Origin: Buddleja alternifolia
Lineage: Eukaryota > Streptophyta > Magnoliopsida > Lamiales > Scrophulariaceae
Direction: 5' to 3'
Assembly (NCBI GenBank): GCA_019426215.1
Contig: CM033394.1
Coordinates: 21,906,195-21,970,194 of the forward strand
Length of the DNA: 64,000 nt
Position 1 is the stretch's first letter. The number at the start of each line of letters is the position of its first letter. Below are positions 1-12,792 of this stretch, one piece after another. A program made the translations under genes and the position numbers. The notes under the pieces are model-generated. The model did not search any database, was not told the DNA's origin, and saw nothing but the letters and a program-made list of their open reading frames with translations.

Positions 1-3000
1 TAAGTAAACTGACCTGATGAGCAATCTGAGACATAGAGTCTGTGATGTCGTCCAGACGCTTGTCGAAGCATTCCTGCAGTGCGAGGAGCTTGGCGCTGGT
101 AGCATCATTCAGAGATGTCTCTAAGTTTTGAAGGCGCTTTTCAAGCTCTTCTTTTATGGCAAGTTGGTTGGTTTGAGTAGCATTATGCATTTCTTGAAAA
201 ACTTGTCTGCACTCACCAACAGCTGCTTGAGCTGAACTACGCATATGAGCAATCTGAGTGCTCATAATGTGAGACTCAATCTTTGTCAAATCGTCTTTAA
301 TCCAGTGGAGAGATTCTTCATTCTGATTAGCATGAGCATTGATATCCTCCAAAATGGATTTGAGCAAAGAACCAAAAGATTGACTCTCATCTGATTGAAT
401 GGCTTGAGGAGCCGGTCGCTTAAATCTGGATGAGTGTTTAAGAGAGTCAATAGGAACTTGATATGCGGGATCAAAGACAGTACCTCGTACACAAGAGAAA
501 GATCCTCAGCAATATCAGCAGCAACGAGTTCAGGTGCGTCAGGAATATCCTTTGGTTGAGACACTTGAACTGGTTCTTCAGCAGACGCTGGAATACTTGT
601 AATTTCAGAAGTGCACGCTTCAACTGACTTAGCAGGCGCTTCCTCAAGCGCCGACTCTGTTTGGCAAAAGTCATCGAATTGGAAGTTCCAATTTGCTAAA
701 TTGGCATAAGAAGTGGACGCAGCTTCCAAGAGTTCAATGATTCTGGTTCTAGAAATGCAAATACCGGAAATGAATGTGCGAAGGGGACTCTCAATGGCCC
801 GGATGTGTATGGGACCAATGATATCAAGCACATGATTAGGAAAGACTTTGGACGGCGCTTGACAGACAGAGAAAATTGAATCTGGGGAGTAATCTCTGGA
901 AAATCCAATCAAGCAGTCAGAAGGAAGAGGCTTAAGACGCTGATTTTGAGGCACATAAGCAGCATAGTACTCTTCTAAATATGGATAGATCGCTTGAGCT
1001 AGTCCCTGATTTCGTTTTAGCAGTGAGAGGACAAACTCATAATGACTGAGTACCTCTTTGCGGATACAAGGGAGCAGTGGATATCCTCGAAATGAATTGA
1101 TTACTGAGCCGTTCCATTGTCTGAGATTGGCAGTGAAGATTCTGTCAAAATGAGATAAGGGAGTCATAATCTTCACCATCTAATTGAAATTATCTTCGCA
1201 GTGGCTCGGAGCGAAATTCAAGCAAGATACGGAAGAACTGCCACTGGTAGATGTTTGAGCGTTGAAATGGAGAGGAGTAATGGACAGTCTGTGAAGCTCT
1301 TGCCGCAAACACTGCTCAATCTGATGTCTAATGATTGGGAGCTTGAGAACAGGTCCAACTCTATGTTGACGCTTCTTCAGGCAATACTTGGCGAAATGAC
1401 GCTTCTTGTCATGCATGCCTATGCCAAATAAATGGGGAGCTTGAACTAACTCGAAGAATGTATATCTGTTTCCCATATATGCTTCAACCTAGTTAACTTC
1501 GTTCATGCAGTAGTCTGTGACAGCGTTGACAATAGCTCTAATGCCTTCATGGCGAATGTCTCTGATAGATTCAAAGTGATATCTATCAGTCTGATAGTTG
1601 GCATTCCAGACGCTATCAAAGTATGCATCCGCTTCAGTTTGAATCAAATCTGTAAGAGATGCTAGACGCTCACCGGCATGAACTGCTTTATTCTTCCATA
1701 GGCGAAGTGGATTGACCGAATTTAGATTTTCAGGACTATTGGCAATATGAGGAAAGTGTGTGTAGCCTTCTCTGTTCAAGACTACCTCTGATGGATTCAG
1801 AAAGCTAGGACGAAGAGGCTCATACACACGGATATTGTAGTCTCTTAGAGCGAATCCAGTGGACTTGCTATGCCCATAGTCTAGGTAATATGCGAGATCC
1901 ATATCACACCTGGGAGTTCGGCCTCCTTGTCTTTCTTGTTGAAGAATAAGAGAAGACGGTATCTGACCAGGAGTTTTACGAAGTTGAATAGCCAGACAGT
2001 ATTTTCTCTCAATTTCTGTCAGTTCAGTGTTGAACATTGTATCCCTGATTTCACTATTGATATCCATCAGCAGGGCAATCTCATTCTCAGCACCAATGTA
2101 TCATTCTTCATTATAGCCTGTAGGAATGAAATCTTCTTCGAGCGCTGGGGGCATATAGTTGATTAAATGATCAATCATTTTCAGCGGATCCAATTTGAAG
2201 AAGTGCCTTGGCTCTGTAACGTCTTCAGCAACGCTCTGACCTTCTGAGCCTGCCTCTGTTATAGCCGGAACAGGCAAAGATATCTGAACCTCTTTGGGAG
2301 CAGGTTCCACAGTTTCAATTGCAGCAGCTTCTGTGGCAACGTCTTTGGCAATAGCCACAACTTCTATCATCTCAACATCGAGGTGGACGTGTTTTGATGC
2401 TTCAGCAGCAGCTGGAACTAAAGCTGTAACACATGAACTATCCTCTATAAGAGCAGGATCTTCTATAGATGAAGGAAAAGAAATGTTGTGGGAAGAAATA
2501 AACTTACCCTGAGAACTTGTCTCAACAGCAACTTGAGCCCTTAGCTCATCCGTAATTTGAGCGCTTGGCTCAACCGTCTCAGGCTTCTCAGGAACAGAAG
2601 CAGCTTGACGCTTGCTTGTCCTAGTACACTTAAAGATCTTCTTTATATTGATTCCTTCAATGAGCTTGAGCTTTTGAGCGGGAGAAGCATCAGCTGGTTC
2701 CTCAAAGTCTATTTGTTTAATGATGCCTGCCAGCTTCCTCTGCTTGAGAGGTAACTTGTCTTCTGCATCCTCATCAGTTTCCTCATCATCCTTTTGAGGA
2801 GCAAGAATAACTTGTGCCTTGGGCTTTCTGGGAGCCCTCTTCTTGGTAGCAGCCGGACGCTTCACGACTTCTTCTTGAGCAGGACGCTCAGCTTCTTCAT
2901 CAGACGCTTCACGTACAGTCTGACGCTCAGAAATTGGTTTAGCGGCACCACCAACTTTGGGAGGATTGAAAAGGTTGGCCAGAATCCTTTTTCCCAGAAT

Positions 3001-3703
3001 CTTGGTCTTATTCAGCGGTTGACTAGACGAGTATACACACTTTGATTTGTATAGCGGATCACTCAGAACAAGCCCATAAGGTTTATTCGGGGCGCTTAAA
3101 CAGTCCCGAAACCTTCCAAAAATATACTCACTCCAGGTGATCTTGATGTTGAGGAGTATCGCAGTCATCATCTGAAATTGTACTGGGTTTACCTTATCAA
3201 AGGTACCCACTCTGCATTCTATGATCTTGCTGCAGAAATCAGCCATCAGTTTGTATTTGGATACCAGTTCTTTCTTTTCAAAATACTGAGTATAGGGTAC
3301 ACAGTCGTAAGCACTCATGGTTGTCCATGCTTCCTTGATTTTATCCAAAGTAATGCAGTCCAATGCCTCACCCTCATTTGGGAGATTGAAGTTCTTGGCA
3401 ATGGAGGCAGCAGACAAAAATAAATTCCTTGGGAGGCTCCTTCTTGGATAGAGGAATTAGACAAGAGATAGACTTCTTGTCCTCTGAGAGTTTAGCAGTC
3501 TTCCAGAAGGTGTCAACTTCCGTCGGAAACAGATAGGAGTATTGGGTCAAGAAAGGTTTAAGCCCAGCATTGACTACCATGTCCATCATGCCTGTTAGGT
3601 TTATCTGAGGTTGTTCATAAAGGAATTTCCAATCGACAACAAGGCCTTCAGTAACCTTGATGGTAGGCACGGCAGAAGTAGCAGAAGATTTCTTTGGTGC
3701 CAT
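1..3703 (-). pseudogene. Element A extra 3' ORF (env-like position), broken
   Basis: This long ORF follows pol on the minus strand. It starts at the ATG at 3703 (MAPKKSS...) and continues past the window edge. The N-terminal part (3703 to about 3080) is a globular-looking domain shared with the ORFs of C, E and B. Next come a Lys/Pro/Glu-rich, probably disordered middle (3050-2100), a second conserved region (2067 to about 640), and an acidic tail leading to a heptad-rich coiled-coil-like end near 1-260. Lesions: a frameshift near 3400, in-frame stops at 2101-2103, 1489-1491 and 1180-1182, and a frameshift near 480. I see no N-terminal signal peptide and no clear membrane segment, so 'env-like' describes position only and the function is unknown. 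It contains a candidate intron at 2424-2507. Confidence 0.75.
2424..2507 (-). other. Candidate 84-bp spliceosomal intron in element A 3' ORF
   Basis: On the minus strand the sequence reads CTCAGG|GTAAGTTT at the 5' border and TGTTACAG|CTTTAG at the 3' border. The interior is T-rich. The intron interrupts a codon after its first base (phase 1), and splicing joins Gln to a GCT Ala codon, in frame with the downstream ORF. In A the unspliced reading also stays open, so A alone proves nothing. The same position, border and phase recur in C, B and E. Confidence 0.6.
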
Positions 3704-4080
3704 TTTTAGTGAAAGAGATGAACTGAGATTTTCTTTTTGCTTTGAGAGAGAGAGAGAAAGTAAGATTTGCAGAAAGCTTTGAGTGAAAGTGAATGATTTT
3801 TCTGCAGAAATTGTGTTTTAAATGACACAGTAATGAATTTTTGAAACTTGTGTTCTCTAGTCTCTGTAGGATTCAAACACGTGTAAAGAGTTTTAATCTC
3901 AGCCATGAATTCATTGACTGCGGACGCGAGTTTTGTGTAAGAGAGAGAAGTTATATTTGGTAATTCCCATATATAGAGATTTGACATCCGAGTTAAAATT
4001 TTAAAAATGTTTGGCATTTTAAGAGTGTAACACACGCGCCTGATGGTACACAGACACGTACACAAACACGTGCTATCTCT
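3704..4080 (-). promoter_or_regulatory. Possible promoter and leader of the element A 3' ORF
   Basis: Upstream of the ATG at 3703 the coding strand has a CT-rich leader with a (CT)n run near 3743-3760, a TATATA motif at about 3969-3975, and CACGTG G-boxes at 3878-3883 and 4067-4072. The TATA-like motif lies about 270 bp before the ATG. The layout is looser than in elements B, E and F, where spacing is tight. This is a sequence-only suggestion of an internal promoter. Confidence 0.35.
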
Positions 4081-4426
4081 GAACCGTCATTTTGAAAAGT
4101 TTTTGATTACCCGCCAGTTTGATGTGATAGAAGCTTGTGAATAGAGTACATAATAGACTTATGAGTCTATCCACTACTTCAAGAAGCGTGTAAAATTTAT
4201 GCATGACTTTTTAAAAATAATTTTATATTACGTGTTAAATGGAATAAGTTCAACGCTTAACATTACCACTTGTTGTAACTGTTGTAAGAGTGACGCTTGA
4301 GATCAAAACCTTTTTATGTTTAAGCGTCCAATATTTTATGCATAAATAGTACTGAGCGTTGATGATCATGCATCTGAAAGTTTTGATCATTGACGCTTCC
4401 AGTTATGTTCAAGCACAATTTTAAGG

Positions 4427-4507
4427 TTCCCCCTAAGTTTGATAACTTGTAACAACTTTTCAAATATAGTGATTTTTGGGACAAAACATAAGGTGAATTC
4501 CCCCTAA
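4427..4507 (-). other. Two polypurine-tract-like motifs after element A pol
   Basis: The minus strand carries AGGGGGAA at about 4506-4499 and again at about 4434-4427, just downstream of the pol stop at 4541. The same pair lies after pol in B, C, E and F. They match the core of the tract next to the 3' LTR of element C (GGGGGAAA), but they lie before the extra 3' ORF, several kb from where a working 3' LTR would be. The rest of 4080-4540 is AT-rich and without a recognisable gene. Confidence 0.55.
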
Positions 4508-4540
4508 ATTATATGTCTAATAAAGTATGATGCTTGATGA

Positions 4541-7500
4541 TTAAGCGTTTAAATCAATCATACCTAATTCACTTCTCAAAGTGAGAAAACGTTGTTCGTT
4601 GAGCGCTTTGGTGAAGATATCTGCCAATTGTTTGTCAGTTCCAATAAAGTGCATGGAGATATCTTTCTTTTGAACATGGTCACGAAGAAAATGGTATCTA
4701 ATGTCAATATGTTTGGTTCTGGAATGAAGAACAAGGTTTTGAGTCATGGCTAAGGCGCTTTGGTTATCACAGTGAATGGGGGTTGGACCTAGGATTATAC
4801 CATAATCTCTAAGTTGTTGCCTCATCCATAACACTTGTGAACAACAACTGCCTGCAGCTACATACTCAGCTTCGGCTGTAGAGGTAGCTATGGATGTTTG
4901 TTTATTACTATGCCATGAAACTAACCTATCACCTAGAAATTGACATGTACCACTACTACTCTTACGATCTATTTTGCAACCTGCAAAATCTGCATCTGAG
5001 TAACCAATTGGTTCAAAAGGAGAGTCCCTTGGATACCATAAGCCGACGTTCTGTGTGTCTTTTAGGTATTTAAGGATCTTCTTGGCAACAATTAAGTGTG
5101 ACTCTTTAGGATCAGCTTGAAATCGTGCACACATGCATACTGAAAACATAATATCAGGTCTACTAGCAGTAAGATAAATAAGTGATCCAATGATACCTCT
5201 ATAATTAGTGATATCAACTTTGTTTCCACTTTCATCTTTATCTAACTTAAGCGTTTGGCTCGTTGGAATTTTTGAATATGATGCATTTTCCATACCAAAT
5301 TTGTTAATCTCTTGTATATTTAGCTTGGTTAATAAATATGCCATTAGTGAGTTGTTTAACTTGTAATCCTAAGAAGAAAGTTAATTCACCCATCATGCTT
5401 ATTTCAAATTGTTCTTGCATCATTTTCGAAAATTTCTCACACAATTGCTTATTAGTAGATCCAAATATAATATCATCAACATAAATTTGGACTAAGAGAA
5501 TATCTTCGTCATTGGTAATTTTAAATAACGTTGTATCAACGCTGCCTTTTGAAAAGCCTTTACCAATAAGGAAAATAGAGAGAGTGTCATACCATGCTCG
5601 GGGTGCTTGCTTAAGCCCGTAAATTGCTTTGTCTAGCTTGTAAACCATACCCTTACCATGGTTGTTGATGAATCCCAGTGGTTGCTCCACATATACTTCT
5701 TTTTGGAGTTTACCATTCAGGAACACACTCTTCACGTCCATCTGATATATTGTGAATTTGTTGAACGCTACATACGCTAGAAACATGCGGATTGCTTCAA
5801 GATGGGCGACAGGAGCATATGTCTCATCAAAGTCAATACCCTCTTCTTGGCAATTTCCTTGAGCTACAAGTTTGGCCTTGTTTCTTATTACAATGCCATT
5901 CTCATCCATCTTGTTTCTATGACTCCTTGGTGAGTTGGTCATGGTACTAGTGTCCAAACCTTACTACGCTCAAACTGATTAAGCTCTTCTTGCATGGCTT
6001 CAATCCAACTTGGATCACTTAGTGCTTCATCTACTTTCTTAGGTTCCATTTGAGATAGAAAGCTTGCGAACATAGCCTCATTGAATGTAGCGGCTCTGGT
6101 CCTAACAGACGCTCTAATATCTCCAATAATCTGCTCAGGTGGATGATCACGCAGCCATAGTCTATCTGGTTGGAAAAGGTTAAGAGGTTAAACCGGCGCT
6201 TGATGATCAGACGCTTGACTACCTTCTTGCGTAGGCCCTTCAAGTTCACAAGTCCTTGTTTGCTCTTGATGATCACTCTCTTCAAGATCATCAGCATTTC
6301 TTACATTGTTATCCAAAGTAACCTCACGAGTAATCTTAGGAGGTGGCACTGAGATCTCATCATCGTCGTCACTATCATCATTAATGGTGATCTTAAACGC
6401 TTGATGACATAGATCTTCAACTCCTACATCATTTATATTGACCTTACCCGATTCTTGGTTAGCATCATCAAAAACAACATGAATAGATTCCTCAACCTTT
6501 GATTTGATCTTATTTAGGATGCGAAAATTCTTTCCATTCTTAGCGTAACCTAGAAAGATTCCCTCGTCCGATTTAGGATCAAATGTCTTTAGGCTTTGGG
6601 ATCCATTATTATGGATAAAGCATTTAGAACCAAAGATGTGAAAATATGAAACATTTGGCTTACGTCCCTTCCATAGTTCAGATGGAGTTTTCCCATGCTG
6701 TTTGTTCATCATGCAACGGTTTTGAGTATAACAAGCAGTGTTGATCGCTTCGGCCCAAAACCTAGGAGCAAGCTTGGACTCTGCTAACATTGTCCTAGCG
6801 GCTTCCTTGAGTGTTCTGTTCGGGCGCTCAGCAACACCATTCTGTTGGGGAGTTCTAAGAGCTGAATACTTATGATGTATTCCATTCTTTACACAAAACT
6901 TCTCAACAATCTTGTTAGTAAACTCAGTACCGTGATCGCTTCTTATTCTTGCAACTTTAAGATTTTTCAATGTTTGAAGTTGTCGAATAAGCGTTGTTAA
7001 CTTGTCACATGTCTCATCTTTGGATGAAAGAAATTCCACCCAAGTAAATCGAGAGAAATCATCTACTATCACCAAAGTATACTTTTTACCGCTTACACTG
7101 ATCGTTTGAACAGGTCCAAACAAATCCATGTGATGTAGTTCAAGTATTCTAGAGGTAGATAGATGGGGTTTTCTCTTGAAAGATGATTTGACTTGTTTGC
7201 CCATTTGACAAGCGTCACAAAGACGATCCTTGTGAAATGGTCCTTTTGGTAATCCCTCTACAAGATTATGACTTACAAGCTGAGAGATTGTCTTAAAGTT
7301 GAGGTGATTCATTTTTCTGTGCCATAACCAACCCGTTTTAGATTCATTTTTAGCAACAAAGCATGTTGGGTTATTGTCAGCTGTTGAACCCCAATCTACC
7401 AAATATACGTTGTTAGTTCTTTTACCCTTCAATTTAGTAGACTTAGTCTTAGCGTCATTTATATAGCAACAGTCGCTTGAGAATATGACTTCAAAGCCTT

Positions 7501-7756
7501 TATCACAAAACTGACTTATGCTTAATAAATTATGCTTTAGACCCTCAACATAATAAACATCACTTATCATGATGTTCCCCCTATGCACAGTACCTATACC
7601 TTTGGTTTTACCTTTGGAGTTGTCACCGAATACAACCTGAGGACCATTGGCAGCTCGATAGTTGATCAGAAGATCCTTGGAACCAGTCATGTGCCTTGAC
7701 GATCCACTATCGAAGTACCACACAGATGTATCAACTCTAGCTCTAGGTACTTGCAA
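4541..7756 (-). pseudogene. pol: Element A pol (copia PR-INT-RT-RNase H), broken
   Basis: This encodes the retrotransposon polyprotein that matures Gag, integrates cDNA and copies RNA to DNA. Reading on the minus strand, it holds an aspartic protease DSGSS motif near 7700, the integrase zinc region (WHRKMNH ... CDACQMGKQ) around 7330-7190, integrase DDE landmarks (DLFGP near 7130, SDHGTEF near 6930, GVAERPNRT near 6830), reverse transcriptase with YVDDI near 5480, and copia RNase H with DADFAGCK and AEAEYVA around 5000-4870, ending ...IDLNA at 4541. Lesions: CAA to TAA at 6188-6190, a small deletion with frameshift near 5930, and another frameshift near 5330. The pol frame begins with TTG rather than ATG, directly after a TGA. 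Confidence 0.93.
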
Positions 7757-9988
7757 TCAAAAGAGGAAGTCCTATTTCTGTTTAGGTACCCATTGTTGCT
7801 TGGGTCCTTTAACATTAGTAACATTGTTAGTTTGAATTAGAACTTTAGGAACCCATATTTGCCTAGTCTTCATTGTAGGAATACTGGCCTTCTTGGGTTT
7901 CACCTTGTGCTGTGTGTGCTTTTTGGGTGTATAATAATATCCTCGATTATATTAGTAATCATAATCGTAGTCATAATCATAATCATCATAGTAGCGATAA
8001 TATGATTTAGACCTCTGTGGATATTAATGCTGGTATTTCCTGGGTGCTGGCTTGGGGTGCACTTTTGATGCTAGACGCTTAGCGTTTGACTCACAGTGAT
8101 TAGGTTTATCCTTAGCCTTTGGAGCGTTTGGATGAACCTTTCTTTGTGAATCATTTGCTTTCGCCTTTCCCTTGCCTGAGTCAACTTTGGCTTTCTCATT
8201 TGACCTCGTACCTTTGTCGCTTGGTTCATTTTGTGTTTGACCTTGTGAACCTTTCTCAACAAAGAAAACATCCTTTCCTTTGTTGTTTGCCGTAACATTA
8301 GGTTTGTTTGGTTGTTTACTGAATTTATTGCATCCTAAACCGGTCTTTTCACCAAATAACCTTGTTACTTCAGTCACATTGTCAAGCTTTCTTGATGCTT
8401 TAGACAATGATGAGATGAGTTGTTCTGATTTAGCAAGTCTAGCAATCAGCTCAGCTTCTCTCTTGACTATTATATCAAGATCACTTTTTAGATTGATTAT
8501 ATCATTCTCAATTGATTTATTCTTCTCAATGCATTGTTGCTGAACTTGCAACTCTGCTTTGAGCGTTACTTTATCACTTTTGAGCGATGAAATGATAGCG
8601 AAGTGATTTTGATATATTTTGGCAGCTTCTTGACATTCATTGTAATATTCTTTGACTTTGTCAAGTAATTCATCATAAGAGAGAGGAATAGATAATTCAT
8701 TGTTTACCTCAGGAGATGCTTCATCATCTTTGGCCATGAGACATATAAGCGCTGAGTCATCCAATGGCTCATCATCATCACTACTCTCCTCTGATGACTC
8801 CAAATCTTCAGGTGCGGACGGTGGTTCTGATTCCGCTAACAAACCTTGTTGGCGAAGGTTGCTCCTGAATTGGTTTCTATCCACATAATCCTGCCTTGAG
8901 GGCTTGGCTACATTTGGATAAGGGCAATTTACCTGGTAGTGCCCTGGTTTCCTGCAATTATAACAAAGATTAGTTTTCATCTTTTGTTCATTTGTTAACC
9001 TTGCAGTGTGTGGTTTTGAGATCACTGACGCTGAGAGATTTTGAGTAGATGCTTGGTATTGAGCAGGCGCTTGGGGTGAAGGAACAGAATACTGAGGCGC
9101 TTGGTACTGTTGTTGTACTGGAGCGGGTGCTTGATATGAATTCTGTCCTTGATGCTTAGGGCTCTTTCCTTTCTTTTCATATCTTAAGAACATTCTGAAT
9201 CTGTTTAGCAAGGCCAACTCCTCTTCCTCACTGATATCTGAAGCTTTTCCTTTATAACCCGATTTACCCTTGATTGATGCTACGAGCGTTCCAGACTCAA
9301 TTACTGGACTGCTCACTGCATCACTAGCCGAATTCAACTCAAACTCAAATGCTTTGAGCTCTGAAAAAAAGCATCTTCTGGAGTTAGACGATCCAACATA
9401 TTTGATTCTCTCATAGCTGTTGTCTTCATCAAAAATCTACTAAGTAGACTTCTAAAAGATCTTAACCACCATTTCCCGATTCTGTAAATCCATTCCCAAC
9501 GATGTAAGTTCTATAACCAGAGCTGTAAATCTTATGTCCAGTTGCTCTAGAGTCTCATTGGTCAACATCTTAAAGCTGTTAAACCTTTCCTTGGCAATGG
9601 AAAGCTTGTTCTGTTTAATCTGAGCTAAACCACCACATATCATAGCTAACTTATCCCAGATTTCCTTAGTTGTGTTGCATGACTTAATCTTATTGAATAG
9701 GTTATAATTATCACCAATAGCTGTATACAGAGCATTCCAACCAAAATTATCCAAATTTGCTCTTCGACGCTCATCCGGAGACCATTCTTGTTTCGGTTTT
9801 TCAACGTAACCATCCGGAGTGTCTTCCGTGGCTCCAGGCGCTCTTGTGATAACTTTATATATTTTGATTGGCCCATCTAAAATAATATCGCACATGTCAT
9901 CATCACATGAACAGAGATATGTAAATGCTTTGACTTTCCATGTGTCATAATTTGACTCAGTCAGTTTGGGAACTTTAGCAAATGCCAT
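7757..9988 (-). pseudogene. gag: Element A gag, broken
   Basis: This is the structural capsid/nucleocapsid protein. It starts at the ATG at 9988 (MAFAKVPKLTESNYDTWK), the usual opening of copia Gag of the UBN2/DUF4219 type, and continues to a zinc knuckle CYNCRKPGHYQVNC near 8960-8920. After that come coiled-coil-prone and Lys-rich stretches and a Tyr/Asp-rich segment near 7930-8000. Several stops cluster at 9425-9455 and the frame breaks again near 8024. The gag frame ends in TAG at 7772-7774, with 12 bases and then TGA (7757-7759) before pol, all in the same frame as pol. Confidence 0.88.
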
Positions 9989-10077
9989 AACAAATTTTTT
10001 AAAAGCAATTAGATTTTTTTGAAATAGAATCTAACCAAGCAGTTATGCTTGGAAATTTTCAAATCTCAATTTTAACC

Positions 10078-10089
10078 GCTTTGATACCA
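10078..10089 (-). other. Element A primer-binding site (initiator tRNA-Met)
   Basis: The minus strand reads TGGTATCAAAGC two bases inside the LTR. It matches the standard plant copia initiator-Met site TGGTATCAGAGC with one change. Element F has the exact form. Confidence 0.85.
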
Positions 10090-10091
10090 CT

Positions 10092-11653
10092 TGTTGGTCC
10101 CAAGTGGCATACGAAAGGGTCTAGAAGAGGAGGGGGGGGTTGAATAGACCCTGAAGTCTTTTTCGACTTCAAAAAGTTTCGTATTAAAATGGTTTTGGAC
10201 GCTTGAAATGTAGACGCTTGATTGAGCGTTTACTTGAAATATAAACGCTTAGGCTAAGCGTCTAATGAAGACTGTTTTAGAAAATTAACTTAGACTTTAA
10301 GATTTGAATACTTTAACCAAGTAGGTTTAAGCGTTCAGTTCTTTAATCAGTGTTAGCACAGCGGAATAATTTTAGAGTCTTCTCTTTTGGAAATCTTTAG
10401 CATCACAAGTTGTTTCTTAGTTGCTTAGCGTTTGATTTTGTTTTACTTAATCAATTTTTGCAATGATATGACAGATAATAGAATTGACTGTAAAGTAAAT
10501 GACACAATATTTGTAAGGTTCGTTGGGTGGTGTAATCCCAACTACGTCCTTCTTCTCCTTGAACACTCGGAGGTAATCCACTAAAATAATTCTCAAAGAA
10601 TCACACAGAGTCTTCTACAAATAAGGGAGAGATGGATGTCGATGACTTGAGCTCCTTGATCACATAGATTTCTGCTCCAAATCGCTTCAATCCCCTTGCT
10701 TCTTTCACCCAGAAATAATGCAAGTATCCAACTTCGACTTCACACTGATCGCGAGGCTTGGATAGGGTTTTCTAAACGGTTTGTTTGATTTTGATGAAGT
10801 TCAAACAACTGGAAATATCTCTGTAGTAATATGGTTTCTTCGAAAAGAATGTTTGAGATATTGGTTGACTGTCTCAGGAATTGAAGAAAAGCAAAGAGAA
10901 TGTTTTCTTGAATATTCTGGCTTTTCTGAGAGTTAGGAATGAGACTTCAATGCAACAGCAATTTGGCTTGGAAATTGATTGTCTTTTTGGCTTGTTGTTG
11001 AAGTCCTATTTATAGGCATTCTTGGAGAAAGTGTCCGTTTGACACATGCACAGGCGCGTGTCTCTCACTTCCGGGAGTGAACAACTTTTGTCCTTTTTCC
11101 TGAAAATCTGCTGCACAAAAGTTGGTGCTGCAGTCTATAAAAGTTGACAGTCCAATAGGGTGGCTTCTCCGTATGTTTGTAAGTGCTTATCACATTTAAT
11201 GCTCTTATAAGCATTTAATGCATTTGAAGTAAATGCCCGTTGGCACTTAATGCGTTGAGAGTATTTGCATTAAACTCCTTCTGGACTTAGAAATAAATTC
11301 AGGTGAAATCAGTCATTGATAGACGCTTATCCATCCTTGAATTAATTTTGTCCTTTAAGGTGACGCTAGATATAGCTGGTTATTTGCACGCTTGGAATCT
11401 TCATCTTCATTCAGACTTCAGGTGCTTGAGTCTTCAAACTTTACCACTGATAAACTCACTCAAAAATTATCAGACGCTCAGCCTAAGACTACTTAGCCTA
11501 GCAATCTAGAATAAAAACAAAACAAAGCCTATTACAAATCTAACACTTCAAAGCTTATACATGATTTTTGCTAAAATCAAACTTACATATTTTCGGGTCT
11601 GACATAATGTCCTAATTGTCATTATCAAAACATCTAACATGAAATTCCTAACA
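10092..11653 (-). repeat. Element A 5' LTR (1562 bp)
   Basis: In element orientation it begins TGTTAGGAATTTCATG at 11653 and ends ...GGGACCAACA at 10092, with TG...CA ends. A TATA box (TATAAATA) lies at 11014-11007 and a short perfect hairpin (GAAGTC/GACTTC) at 10153-10170. It is collinear with the LTRs of C (1505 bp) and F (1498 bp). It contains many copies of AAGCGTC/AAGCGTT-type words. Confidence 0.95.
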
Positions 11654-12792
11654 AAAGTTATAACTCGAGCACCTGGAGCGACTGAAGCAACTCCAGATGG
11701 TTACGTTAAGAAGCCTAAGTTAGAATGGACGCCAGAAGATCGGAAAAGAGCTAACTTGGATAATGTTGGACGAAGCGCTCTTTACTCAGCGTTAATAGAC
11801 AATGATGGATTGTTCAACAAAATCAAATTTTGTAAGACTTCAAAAGAAATATGGGATAAGTTGGCTACTGTATATGAAGGATCATCACAGATGAGGGAGA
11901 ACAAGCTCTCAATAGCCATGCAAAGATTTGAGCACTTTAAGATGCAACCCAACAAGATGCTAGATCAATTGGATGCGAGATTCACGTCACTTATTACAGA
12001 GTTAGCGTCACTGGATAAAGAGTTGACCAACAAGGAAATGGTCAATAAGTTATTTAGAAGTCTTCCAAGCAAGTACTTGATAAAGACTATAGCCATGAGA
12101 GAATCACAAACGTTGGAGATATTAACTCTAGAGCATGTGTTTTCGGAGCTAAGGGCTTTTGAGTTCGAATTGGGTGAAGTCAGCGACACATTGACTTCAG
12201 CGACTGAATCAGGAGCTTTAATCGCTACTACCAAAAATAAGGGAAAATCAGTTACAGAATTGAGCGAGAAAAAGGAAATGGCTTTATTGGTCAAGAAATT
12301 CAAGAAATTTCTAAGATATGAAAAGAGAAATCCTATTGGACAGACCTCATTTCAAACCCCTCCCCCTGCACTAGCGCCTCAGTATCAAGCGCCAGTGTAT
12401 TCTGCCCCTCAACTTCCAGCGCTAGTTAAATACCAAGCGACTCCGTCTCTGACTCAGAATCTCTCAGCACCAGTAGTTTCCAAAAGGTTAACAACTGAAC
12501 AGAAAATGAAAACTAGCCTTTGTTACAACTGCAGGAACCAAGGCACTACCAGGCAAATTGCCCATATCTAAATGTATCTAAGCCCACAAGGCAAGATCAT
12601 GCGGATAGAAACCAATTCAGGAGCAACCTTCGCCAACAAGGTTTGCTAGCGGAATCTGAACCATTCTCTGCACCTGAAGAGGACTTGGAATCATCAGATG
12701 AAAGCAGTGATGATGAGCCATCTAGCGACTCAGTGCTAATTTATCTCATGGTGAGAGATGAAGAAGCGTCTGATGACTCGCTACCTGAGTTA
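11654..12792 (+). pseudogene. gag: Element B gag fragment
   Basis: The reading frame enters directly from the element A LTR boundary at KVITRAPGATEATPDGYV, which corresponds to about residue 44 of the intact-start Gag in F. The central Gag domain and the Pro/Gln/Ala-rich linker are readable. The zinc knuckle is destroyed by a one-base deletion near 12535, after CYNCR, and the frame then continues in another phase through the acidic DLESSDESSDDEP stretch. Downstream, sequence matching about 950 bp of F (roughly 48333-49287) is missing, and the two sides share a short TACC-type match, so this is probably a deletion. Confidence 0.85.

Larger units (their letters stand above)
1..11653 (-). mobile_element. 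Element A: Sirevirus-type Ty1/copia LTR retrotransposon, 5' part
   Basis: On the minus strand the order is 5' LTR (11653-10092), initiator-Met primer-binding site, gag, pol (protease, integrase, reverse transcriptase, RNase H) and a large extra 3' ORF that runs off the window at position 1. Integrase before reverse transcriptase is the copia order, and the long element with an extra ORF after pol fits the Sirevirus lineage. The DNA just right of its LTR is the middle of a plus-strand gag (element B), so A was inserted into B; the candidate 5-bp target duplication on this side is aaagt (11654-11658), and its partner lies outside the window. Stops and frameshifts in all three ORFs make it non-autonomous. 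Confidence 0.93.
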
